8,076 nucleotides of DNA from Planctomycetales bacterium (lineage in GTDB: Bacteria > Planctomycetota > Phycisphaerae > SM23-33): the NCBI GenBank assembly GCA_030592655.1, contig JAUVIQ010000148.1, forward strand, positions 1 to 8,076, written 5' to 3'. How positions within the stretch are numbered: position 1 is the first letter of the stretch; the number at the start of each line of letters is the position of its first letter. Positions 1 to 6,053 of this stretch are shown one piece after another. A program made the translations under genes and the position numbers. The notes beneath the pieces were generated by a model. It was not told where the DNA came from and did not search any database. It worked only from the letters and a program-made list of their open reading frames with translations.

Positions 1-301
1 AATAAACTTCGACCTGGACGGTAAGATTGTGCTGCTGGTCGATGACGTGCTCCACACGGGCAGGAGCGTGCGGGCGGCAATGGACGCGCTGGTAGATTTC
101 GGCAGACCGATGGCAATACGCCTGGCCGTCCTTATCGACCGCGGCGGGCGGGAGCTACCCATCGCCGCCGATTACGTCGGCGCGACGGTAAAAGCGCCGG
201 CCGATACGCGCGTCAGGCTGCACCTGAAAGAAAACGACGGCGACGAAGGCGCATTCCTCGCCGAACCGAACGCCAAAAAGAAAAAGCGAACGAAAAAATG
301 A
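1..301 (+). CDS. pyrR: PyrR, 3' part: pyrimidine operon regulator / uracil phosphoribosyltransferase
   Basis: This is the last 99 codons of a gene that begins before the window; the reading frame is open from base 2 and ends at TGA 299-301. PyrR family members are PRTase-fold proteins that bind pyr mRNA in response to UMP/PRPP and often also make UMP from uracil and PRPP. The PRPP-binding loop is clear (LVDDVLHTGRSVRAA, near the start of the visible part). It is followed by the family signature ending in VLIDRGGRELPI and then DYVGATV. The first roughly 80 residues are missing, so the dimer and RNA-binding surfaces cannot be judged. The C-terminus is odd: after the usual final strand there is a short acidic stretch and a basic tail ending KKKKRTKK, beyond the normal PyrR end. 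The stop overlaps the pyrB start by 4 nt (ATGA), and pyrC follows, which supports the assignment. Confidence 0.93.
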   Translation, partial: INFDLDGKIVLLVDDVLHTGRSVRAAMDALVDFGRPMAIRLAVLIDRGGRELPIAADYVGATVKAPADTRVRLHLKENDGDEGAFLAEPNAKKKKRTKK

Positions 302-1242
302 CCAGGACCGCAGGTGAATTTGTCTGGAAACGAAAACATCTCGTCGGACTCGACGAACTGTCGGGCGAGGAAATCACCTACATTCTCGACACGGCAGAAA
401 GTTTCCGCGAGGTCTCAACACGGTCGATAAAGAAGGTTCCGGCCCTTCGGGGCAAGGTGGTGGGTCTGCTGTTCTTCGAGGACAGCACGCGGACGCGGAT
501 GAGTTTCGAGTTGGCGGCGTCCCGGCTCTCTGCCGACACTGTGCTGCTCACTTCCAAAGGTTCCTCGGTTACCAAGGGCGAGACGACGCTAGATACGGTG
601 CGGAACGTCGAGGCGATGGGCGTCGATATTTTCGTCATACGCCACGGCCAAAGCGGCGCGCCGCACATGCTGGCGCAGAAGGTGTCTGCCTCGATAATCA
701 ACGCCGGCGACGGTTCGCATGAACACCCCACACAGGCCCTGCTGGACATATTCACGATTCGCCGGCGGCTTGGGGGGCTTTCCGGTCTTCGGGTGGCGAT
801 TGTCGGCGACATCGCGCATTCGCGCGTCGCGCGGAGCAATATCATAGGACTGCGGAAACTCGGAGCCGAAGTAGTAGTGGTCGGACCGCCGACGCTCGTA
901 CCGGCTGCGATTACCGCTATGGGCTGCGAAATCTCCCACAGCCTCGACGACGTGCTCGCCGAAGTGGACGTGATAAACATGCTGCGGATACAGTTCGAGC
1001 GGTTCGGCAGCGGCCTGTTCCCTTCGGTCCGCGAGTACAGCCGGCTTTACGGCCTGAACACCGAGCGCATGGCACGCTGCCGGAAGGACGTGCTGATTAT
1101 GCACCCGGGTCCGATGAATCGCGGCGTGGAGATTACTTCCGAGGTGGCCGACGGGCCTAACAATTGCATCCTCCAGCAGGTAACCAACGGCCTGGCGATA
1201 CGCATGGCCGTACTGTACCTGGTAAGTCAAGGGACGGAATGA
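298..1242 (+). CDS. pyrB: Aspartate carbamoyltransferase catalytic subunit
   Basis: It makes N-carbamoyl-L-aspartate from carbamoyl phosphate and aspartate, the committed step of UMP synthesis in the cytosol. The 314 residues match the usual catalytic chain length. Visible active-site elements are the carbamoyl-phosphate loop STRTR at 63-67, the 80s loop S89/K93 before GET, R115-H116, HPTQ at 143-146, R176, R230 and Q232 in LRIQFERF, and the 240s-loop HPGPMNRGVEI starting at 269. The HPGPMNRG form is typical of ATCases that work beside an active dihydroorotase rather than with a PyrI regulatory chain, and no pyrI is present here. The ATG lies inside the end of pyrR (ATGA) and the preceding bases are A-rich with no Shine-Dalgarno match, so translation probably depends on coupling to pyrR. 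The end overlaps pyrC by 4 nt. Confidence 0.97.
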   Translation: MTRTAGEFVWKRKHLVGLDELSGEEITYILDTAESFREVSTRSIKKVPALRGKVVGLLFFEDSTRTRMSFELAASRLSADTVLLTSKGSSVTKGETTLDTVRNVEAMGVDIFVIRHGQSGAPHMLAQKVSASIINAGDGSHEHPTQALLDIFTIRRRLGGLSGLRVAIVGDIAHSRVARSNIIGLRKLGAEVVVVGPPTLVPAAITAMGCEISHSLDDVLAEVDVINMLRIQFERFGSGLFPSVREYSRLYGLNTERMARCRKDVLIMHPGPMNRGVEITSEVADGPNNCILQQVTNGLAIRMAVLYLVSQGTE

Positions 1243-2510
1243 ACGATATTCTCATACAAAACGGGCGGGTGATTGACCCTGCCAATGGGCGAGATGAAAT
1301 TGCCGATGTTGCTATCGCCAAAGGTAAAATCGTCAAGGCCGGAACGGCTGCCGGTAAGGCTACAGAGGTCATCGACGCAAAGGGCAAAATCGTCTGCCCC
1401 GGCCTGATCGACATCCACGTCCACTGCCGCGAGCCGGGACACGAAGAGGAAGAGACCATCGCCACAGCGTCGGCTTCGGCGGTGGCGGGCGGGTTCACGA
1501 CGATCTGCGCGATGCCCAATACGCATCCGCCGCAGGACAACGAAACGGCTATCCAGTATGTCCTCCAGCGTGGCGCCGAGGCCGGGCTGGCTCGCGTCCT
1601 TCCGATCGGGTGCATCACCAAGGCGCGCGAAGGGGCGGAACTGTCCGAGATGGGTCTGATGCTTTCAGCCGGGGCTGTCGCCTTCAGCGACGACGGAGAC
1701 GGCGTAGCCTCAACGTCCGTGATGTACCGCGCCCTCCAGTACGCCGGAATGCTCGACGTCGCCCTGATGCAGCACTGCCAGAACGGCGACCTTTCCGGCG
1801 GAGCGATGAACTCCGGCGCGGTGGCCGTTCGTCTGGGACTGCGTGGTATCGCGTCGGCAGGCGAAGAACTGATGCTCCAGCGCGACCTGGTCCTTGCCGA
1901 GCGAACCGGCGCTCGCTACCACGTCCAGCACGTATCCGCTGCATGGTCGGTGGAGTTGATACGTCAGGCCAAGGCGCGCGGCGTCCGCGTAACGGCAGAA
2001 GCGACGCCGCACCACCTGTTGCTGACCGACGCAGCGTGTGCCTCCTTCGACCCTGTCTATAAGGTCAATCCGCCCTTGCGCAGCGCCGCGGACGTCGAGG
2101 CCCTCCGCGCCGGCGTGGCTGACGGAACGATAAACTGCCTCGCCACCGACCACGCACCACAATCGGCAGAAGAAAAGGAACTGGAATTCGCACTGGCGCC
2201 GTTCGGAATGATCTCGCTCGAATGCGCCGTCGCCCTTTACGCCAAGGCCCTGATAGATACTCACCTGCTGGACTGGCCTGACCTGATAGCGAAAATGACT
2301 CTCAACCCCGCAGCCATTATTCGCGGGGACGGTTCGGGTTCGCTCTCCTTCGGGGCCGATGCCGACGTTACGATAATAGACCCGAAAAAGCGTTGGACCG
2401 TCCGGGCCGATAAATTCCAATCAAAAAGCCGGAACTGCCCATACGAAGGATGGAAACTCAAAGGAAAACCCGTCGCCACAATCGTCGGCGGAGAGGTTAA
2501 GAAACCATAA
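1239..2510 (+). CDS. pyrC: Dihydroorotase, class I
   Basis: This is a zinc amidohydrolase (TIM barrel) that cyclises carbamoyl-aspartate to dihydroorotate, the step after PyrB. From the ATG at 1239 the protein is 423 aa, the normal length for class I enzymes. The expected ligands are all seen: H60 and H62 in DIHVHCREPG, D151/D152 in FSDDG, H179 in LMQH, H231 in VQHVS, and D304 in LATDHAP. N277 in VNPPL fits the substrate-binding Asn. Because the metal site is complete, this is a working enzyme and not one of the inactive DHOase-like partners known in some ATCase complexes. The frame is open further upstream (another ATG at 1164), but that would add 25 unrelated residues. The 1239 start gives the conserved N-terminus, an ATGA overlap with pyrB and an AGGGA sequence just upstream. 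Confidence 0.97.
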   Translation: MNDILIQNGRVIDPANGRDEIADVAIAKGKIVKAGTAAGKATEVIDAKGKIVCPGLIDIHVHCREPGHEEEETIATASASAVAGGFTTICAMPNTHPPQDNETAIQYVLQRGAEAGLARVLPIGCITKAREGAELSEMGLMLSAGAVAFSDDGDGVASTSVMYRALQYAGMLDVALMQHCQNGDLSGGAMNSGAVAVRLGLRGIASAGEELMLQRDLVLAERTGARYHVQHVSAAWSVELIRQAKARGVRVTAEATPHHLLLTDAACASFDPVYKVNPPLRSAADVEALRAGVADGTINCLATDHAPQSAEEKELEFALAPFGMISLECAVALYAKALIDTHLLDWPDLIAKMTLNPAAIIRGDGSGSLSFGADADVTIIDPKKRWTVRADKFQSKSRNCPYEGWKLKGKPVATIVGGEVKKP

Positions 2511-2513
2511 CAA

Positions 2514-2616
2514 ATTTCACCGCAGTCCGTAGGACTCTTCGAGAGAACGCAGAGGACGCAGAGAAAAGAAACAAAAAAAGTTTTTTTATTTGTTCTCTGC
2601 GGTCTCTGCGGTGAAT
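2514..2616. repeat. Quasi-palindromic dispersed-type repeat (CGCAGAG family)
   Basis: An imperfect inverted repeat fills the space after pyrC. The outer arms are perfect over 10 nt: TTCACCGCAG at 2516-2525 against CTGCGGTGAA at 2606-2615. The inner arms 2551-2565 and 2593-2607 match at 13 of 15 positions and carry the CGCAGAG unit. The centre is A7-G-T7 (2573-2587). Only the left half has an extra segment, about 2526-2545, which contains a small hairpin (AGTCC-GTA-GGACT, 2524-2536). The minus-strand translation of this stretch (FFVSFLCVLCVL) resembles spurious ORFs I recall from many environmental genomes, which suggests a dispersed repeat; that is memory, not a search. In RNA it could fold into a long hairpin and help end pyr transcription, but there is no canonical stem followed by a U-run. 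Confidence 0.75.
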
Positions 2617-2640
2617 TCTGTTTCGTCTTCGGTAATCTTG

Positions 2641-2669
2641 TTGTCAAAATCGCACTTTGGTAGTATCAT
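2641..2669 (+). promoter_or_regulatory. Sigma70-type promoter for the NYN-PilZ pair
   Basis: TTGTCA (2641-2646) and TATCAT (2664-2669) each match the -35 and -10 consensus at 5 of 6 bases and are separated by exactly 17 bp. They lie just after the palindromic repeat and just before the next gene. The predicted transcription start, about 7 nt past the -10, falls at about 2676, so the mRNA would begin within a few bases of the ATG at 2678. Confidence 0.55.
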
Positions 2670-2677
2670 TTGAAGCC

Positions 2678-3178
2678 ATGCCATTTCTAATTGACGGGAA
2701 CAACCTGATGTACGCGTTGCGAGATGTGGGTCTGGAAGTCGGCCGCGGCGGATTGTGCCGGCTGCTGGGGAAGTTCGCGTCGAGCGGGCAGAAGGTTCGG
2801 GTCGTTTTCGACGGTACGCCGCCCTATGGCCCGTTGGCCATTCAGATTCAATACGATCGAATCGACGTAAAATACTCCGCCGGACGGACCGCCGACGACG
2901 TGATTATCGAATGCATCGCCGCCGACAGCGCGCCGCGCAGGCTGACACTCGTCAGCACCGACCACGAAATCCGCGATGCCGGACGAAGCCGGAAATGTAA
3001 ACTGGAAACCAGCGAGAATTTCGCAAAAATACTGGTGCGAATGCTGGAAGAACCCTCAAAGACCCTCCCGTCTGAGCCGCCGGAAAAGCGAGTCGGTCTG
3101 ACGCCCGAGCAGACCCGCGCCTGGCTGAAGGAATTGAACGTCGAAGAAGACCATGACAAAGAGGACCTCCTGCCATGA
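2678..3178 (+). CDS. NYN-domain protein, YacP-like (PIN-fold putative ribonuclease)
   Basis: A 166-aa soluble protein of the NYN/YacP type, a PIN-like fold whose acidic pocket binds a metal and usually cleaves RNA. The motifs appear in family order: LIDGNNLMYAL at 4-14 (D6, N8, N9), VVFDG at 42-46 (D45), SAGRTADDVI at 67-76 (D73, D74) and VSTDHEIRD at 92-100 (D95, D100). About 40 charged residues follow as a tail (from about 125), with a short predicted helix around EQTRAWLKEL. The frame is open back to a TTG at 2657, but conservation begins at MPFLIDGNN, so I use the ATG at 2678. No Shine-Dalgarno sequence precedes it, and the promoter ends 8 nt upstream, consistent with a leaderless message. 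Its end overlaps the PilZ gene by 4 nt. The substrate RNA is unknown. Confidence 0.85.
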   Translation: MPFLIDGNNLMYALRDVGLEVGRGGLCRLLGKFASSGQKVRVVFDGTPPYGPLAIQIQYDRIDVKYSAGRTADDVIIECIAADSAPRRLTLVSTDHEIRDAGRSRKCKLETSENFAKILVRMLEEPSKTLPSEPPEKRVGLTPEQTRAWLKELNVEEDHDKEDLLP

Positions 3179-3513
3179 CCCGAACACCGGATGAACGTCG
3201 CGCTTACAGGCGCTTTGACCTTACCTGCCCGGTCGTCGTTACCGACAATGCCGGAAAGGAACTGCTGCGCACGAAAACGCTGAACCTCTCCAACGGCGGG
3301 GCGCTGCTGACGATACCGGCCAAACAAACCATCCCATTGGGCCAGCCGGTCCATATCGACGTACGCCTTGGGCGATCGACGGCAAATACGTTCATGCTCG
3401 AAAACATCTCGACCGCCGCCAGCATCCTACGCCACGAACCGATGCAGGACCACTCCAGCGTCGCCACCGCGCTGACCTTCACCAAGTCGATGAAACTAGG
3501 CCTGGAAGCGTGA
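3175..3513 (+). CDS. Single-domain PilZ protein (putative c-di-GMP receptor)
   Basis: At 112 aa this is essentially a bare PilZ beta-barrel domain. Both c-di-GMP binding signatures are present: the arginine motif in ERRAYRRFDL (R8/R9 with R12/R13, giving RxxxR) and N37-L-S39-N-G-G42, the (D/N)xSxxG motif in the first beta strands. The rest shows the usual alternating strands, a G55 turn, and a final strand ending ALTF. There is no transmembrane segment or output domain, so it presumably acts by binding a partner protein. It starts at ATG 3175 inside the NYN stop (ATGA), and a GAGG at 3161-3164 lies 10 nt before it. The coupling suggests the two proteins are made together, but a functional link is inference. 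The gene converges on purD. Confidence 0.88.
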   Translation: MTRTPDERRAYRRFDLTCPVVVTDNAGKELLRTKTLNLSNGGALLTIPAKQTIPLGQPVHIDVRLGRSTANTFMLENISTAASILRHEPMQDHSSVATALTFTKSMKLGLEA

Positions 3514-3527
3514 GGAAACCGTAGGCA

Positions 3528-3616
3528 GCGTAGCGTGTGCAGGTTCTGTTTCCTGCACACGCGATTGGTGGATGGGAAATTCCGTGTGCAGGGAACAGAA
3601 CCTGCACACCCTACGC
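3528..3616. repeat. REP/BIME-like doublet: two inverted hairpin units between convergent genes
   Basis: Two 33-nt arms, 3528-3560 and 3584-3616, are reverse complements with only two mismatches and are separated by 23 nt. Each arm is itself a hairpin. The left unit pairs GCGTGTGCAGG (3533-3543) with 3552-3562 across an 8-nt loop. The right unit pairs 3584-3592 with 3601-3609 across an 8-nt loop. The outer six bases of each arm read GCGTAG inwards. In the right arm this is the last codon and the TAG stop of purD (3616-3611, minus strand). The layout is that of REP doublets (BIMEs), though no RAYT transposase gene is in view. Confidence 0.85.
3533..3609. terminator. Possible bidirectional transcription barrier between pilZ and purD
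   Basis: Stable GC-rich hairpins (11-bp and 9-bp stems) lie between two convergent genes, and nothing else occupies the gap. RNA from either side would form them right after the stop codon. No U-run follows either stem, so a classic intrinsic terminator is not shown. Mutual protection of mRNA 3' ends or blocking of read-through is inferred from position. Confidence 0.35.
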
Positions 3617-4882
3617 CTGCAATGCTTTATCTGCGATGTCGTGTCGGTAGCAGGCGTCTTTGAAGTGGATTTTATCGACGGCTTCGTATGCCCGTTTCTG
3701 GGCGTCGGCGATGGTGTCGCCGAGGGCCGTTACGCCCAGTACACGCCCGCAGCCAGTTACTACCTTGTTGTCGGCGGCGGCGGTTCCGGCGTGGAAGACT
3801 TTTACATCACCAAGCGCTTCTGCCTCGGTGATTCCGGTGATTTCATGCCCTTTTTCGTATGAACCCGGGTATCCGCCCGATGCCATCACGACGCAAACCG
3901 CCGGGCGCGGGTCCCATTCGATTTCGATTTCGTCAAGCCGATGTTCGCAGGTCGCTACCATCGCCTCAACGAGGTCGCTTTTGAGGCGCATCATCAGAGG
4001 CTGGGTTTCCGGGTCGCCGAATCGACAGTTGAATTCCAACACTTTAGGCCCTGCCGGCGTGAGCATTATCCCGGCATAGAGACATCCCTCGTATCGTCCG
4101 AATGACCGCCGCATCGCATCGACGATTGGCACGAGGACTTCGCGCTCGATACTCTCCATCATCGTCGAATCGACGGCGGGCGTCGGGCTGTAGGCCCCCA
4201 TCCCGCCGGTGTTCGGGCCTGTATCGCCGTCTCCGATTGGTTTGTGGTCCTGACAGGCTTCGAGCGTGTATATGCTCTTTCCGTCGCACAGCGCCAGTAC
4301 CGACGCCTCCTGCCCCGTGAGAAGTTCCTCGACGAGGACGGTCGCGCCGGCATCGCCGAATATCTTCTCGGACATGATTTGTTCGAGCGGTTTGACGGCC
4401 ATGTGTGGTTCCGGGCAGACGAACACGCCTTTACCCTTGGCCAGGCCGGCGGCTTTGACCACCACGCCCTGATCGCGCGAGAGGACGTAATCGCGTGCAT
4501 TCCTGAGGTCTGTAAAGACGCGGGTCTCGGCTGTGGGTACCGATGCGATTCGCATCAGTTCTTTTGCGAATGCTTTGTCGGCTTCGAGTTTCGCGCCTTC
4601 AGCCACCGGGCCGAAGCACATAATCCTCTCGGCACGGACGGTATCGACCATTCCGTCAGCCAACGGGTCTTCAGGACCTACGACGACCAAGGCAACGTCT
4701 TTTTCCTTCGCCGCGGCTACGACGGCGGGGATGTCGTCGGCCTTTATCGGCAGGTTTTCGCCCAGTTCGGTTGTTCCGGCGTTTCCGGGCGCGCAATAGA
4801 GTTTGTTACACTTCTCGCTTTGAGCGATCTTCCACGCCAGTGCATGTTCACGCCCGCCGCCGCCGACAATCAGTATGTTCAT
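3611..4882 (-). CDS. purD: Phosphoribosylamine-glycine ligase (GAR synthetase)
   Basis: It joins glycine to 5-phosphoribosylamine using ATP, the second step of purine synthesis. The 423 residues are the normal monofunctional length. N domain: MNILIVGGGGREHALAW at 1-17, PGNAG at 32-36, GPEDPL at 69-74. ATP-grasp domain: KAAGLAKGKGV at 143-153, QDHKPIGDGDTGPNTGG at 211-227, then GMGAYSP, and LEFNCRFGDPETQ at 282-294 with the metal-binding E and N. C domain: the GCGRVLGVTALG stretch and the terminal YRHDIADKAL. The ATG at 4882 has GAGG at 4895-4892, 9 nt upstream. The final Ala codon and TAG lie inside the arm of the adjacent repeat. No purM, purN or purH is next to it. It is the last gene of the minus-strand cluster, 82 nt after the peptidase gene. 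Confidence 0.97.
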   Translation of the reverse strand: MNILIVGGGGREHALAWKIAQSEKCNKLYCAPGNAGTTELGENLPIKADDIPAVVAAAKEKDVALVVVGPEDPLADGMVDTVRAERIMCFGPVAEGAKLEADKAFAKELMRIASVPTAETRVFTDLRNARDYVLSRDQGVVVKAAGLAKGKGVFVCPEPHMAVKPLEQIMSEKIFGDAGATVLVEELLTGQEASVLALCDGKSIYTLEACQDHKPIGDGDTGPNTGGMGAYSPTPAVDSTMMESIEREVLVPIVDAMRRSFGRYEGCLYAGIMLTPAGPKVLEFNCRFGDPETQPLMMRLKSDLVEAMVATCEHRLDEIEIEWDPRPAVCVVMASGGYPGSYEKGHEITGITEAEALGDVKVFHAGTAAADNKVVTGCGRVLGVTALGDTIADAQKRAYEAVDKIHFKDACYRHDIADKALQA

Positions 4883-4902
4883 CGCAGATTACCTCGCAGA
4901 TT
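4882..4902. repeat. Short tandem duplication over the purD ribosome-binding region
   Basis: TCGCAGATT occurs at 4882-4890 and again at 4894-4902, a 12-nt period that spans the purD Shine-Dalgarno GAGG (minus strand 4895-4892) and touches the start codon. This looks like a small slippage duplication. Nothing else was recognised in the 82-nt gap up to 4964. Confidence 0.4.
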
Positions 4903-4964
4903 TTCTAAAAGCATCTGACAAAATGGGCCGCTTGCACCCCTGTGGTCTCTTTCTGTCAGGGATT

Positions 4965-6053
4965 CTACAGATATTTCCGTCGTGTTTTCAGGACTTGGCG
5001 GAATATTTTTTTCAGTGCCTGGTCGGTGTCGCGCGGGCCTCGTTTCTCGTCGGGCAGGGCGACCATGAGTTTGACGAGTGCGTCGAAGTCGTCGGTGTTG
5101 ACTTGCTCGGCGGCGATCCGCCCGTTCGGACCTTGATTGTGGTAGTTGGCCAGAGGCAGGCAAAGCCCGGTGGTAACGTGGTCCCACAAGGCATAAACAG
5201 TTGATTCGCACGTCCCGCCGGGCATCAACTGGCGGACGAAGCGGAAGTTTCGGTCGCGGCGTTCGACCGCTCTGGCGACCCTTGAGACGAATCGCGTCAG
5301 TACCGGGTCGAACGTCCGTACCGCGTCGCCGACGCGGACTACTACGCCGTCGCCCAGGCGCGCCTTCGGCATCGCCTTTGAGGTCTCGACCGACACGATC
5401 ATCGCGTCGTTTGGTATGCTGCCGGTCTCGCACGCAGCCACAGCGCCGACCAGACCGGCCTCTTCCGCCCGCGTCAGAAGGGCGGTAACGTCGGCGTCGA
5501 TTTTGCGCGAGATAATCTCGTCCATCGCGCAGACTATCGCCGCAGCGCCGACGACGTCGTCACAGGCGCGGCTGATCAGACGCTTGCCTCGGATACGCAT
5601 AGCCGGTAAGTCCCACATACCCACCGTTTCCGGCGGAACGTCGGCCGGCGAGTCCAACTCCAACCGGCACGACAGGGCCGGTGAATCCTTCGACCGTCGG
5701 ACGCTTCGGACTGTCGCAAGGACTTCGCCCCCCGGAGCGAACAACCTCACCCTGCCGCCGGGAAAATACTCCCGTCCCACATTGCCGAAGAAATCCGCCC
5801 AAACCGACCGTCGGCGACCGCGGCGCACCACGAAGCCGGGATGATCCATGTGGGCTGCGAAGACCCACCGCGAATCTCCTCGCGGTCGGCCTCTGCGATA
5901 ATGCACGAAGACGTTTCCTGCTTTGTCGCGCCTGAAGTCGGCTCCGCGTTTTTCCGCCCAGCGGCGGACCTGTTCGACGACTGCCTCTTCGTGGAATGGT
6001 GCGGTCGGCACCGAAAGTAACGATTTGAGAACGTTCAGATGGCGTTGGGTCAT
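4965..6053 (-). CDS. M42-like dinuclear metal aminopeptidase / metallohydrolase
   Basis: A 362-aa cytosolic protein with the order of motifs seen in M42 (glutamyl/tetrahedral) aminopeptidases of clan MH: HMDHPGF at 68-74 (H68, D70), RACDDVVGAA at 162-171 (D165/D166), RAEEAGLVGA at 195-204 (E197, E198 as general base and ligand), VSVETSKA at 220-227 (E223), GGTCEST at 279-285 and NYHNQGP at 303-309 (H305). Several positions differ from common M42 forms: HMDH rather than HxDE, E223 where Asp is usual, and GGTCE rather than GGTDA, so this is a divergent branch. The substrate is unknown; small peptides are the family expectation. The start at 6053 is preceded by AAGGA (6067-6063, 9 nt) and overlaps the upstream gene by 4 nt, so the two are cotranslated. 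The TAG stop is at 4967-4965. A peptidase or another clan MH hydrolase both remain possible. Confidence 0.82.
   Translation of the reverse strand: MTQRHLNVLKSLLSVPTAPFHEEAVVEQVRRWAEKRGADFRRDKAGNVFVHYRRGRPRGDSRWVFAAHMDHPGFVVRRGRRRSVWADFFGNVGREYFPGGRVRLFAPGGEVLATVRSVRRSKDSPALSCRLELDSPADVPPETVGMWDLPAMRIRGKRLISRACDDVVGAAAIVCAMDEIISRKIDADVTALLTRAEEAGLVGAVAACETGSIPNDAMIVSVETSKAMPKARLGDGVVVRVGDAVRTFDPVLTRFVSRVARAVERRDRNFRFVRQLMPGGTCESTVYALWDHVTTGLCLPLANYHNQGPNGRIAAEQVNTDDFDALVKLMVALPDEKRGPRDTDQALKKIFRQVLKTRRKYL

Noticed and set aside
378..1230. Two minus-strand open frames (200 and 213 codons) opposite pyrB
   Set aside because: They overlap each other and a conserved ATCase. The translations are rich in Arg, Ser, Thr and His in the way antisense frames of GC-rich genes are.
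1164..1238. Upstream in-frame extension of pyrC
   Set aside because: It would add 25 residues unlike any dihydroorotase N-terminus and overlap pyrB by about 80 nt. The ATGA start at 1239 fits better.
1710..2420. Long minus-strand open frame (236 codons) opposite pyrC
   Set aside because: It is the mirror of a strongly conserved dihydroorotase in GC-rich DNA. Its translation has no domain-like pattern, and no ribosome site was seen.
2261..2647. Minus-strand frame encoding FFVSFLCVLCVL
   Set aside because: It runs through the palindromic repeat into antisense pyrC. The hydrophobic run is a product of the repeat, not a real membrane protein.
2678..3513. NYN-PilZ pair as a toxin-antitoxin module
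   Set aside because: The NYN protein matches the YacP-like housekeeping type and PilZ is not a known antitoxin. There are no mobile-element signs nearby.
3572..3862. Plus-strand frame beginning in the REP doublet
   Set aside because: Its first residues come from the repeat (CREQNLHTL, also seen in the opposite-arm frame) and the rest is antisense purD.
4244..4918. Plus-strand 224-codon frame opposite purD
   Set aside because: It is antisense to the conserved GAR synthetase, which has its own SD and full motif set.
4915..4959. Inverted repeat CTGACA/TGTCAG upstream of purD as an operator or purine riboswitch
   Set aside because: Only 6 bp per arm over a 33-nt gap. None of the conserved purine riboswitch loop sequences were seen in the 82-nt gap.
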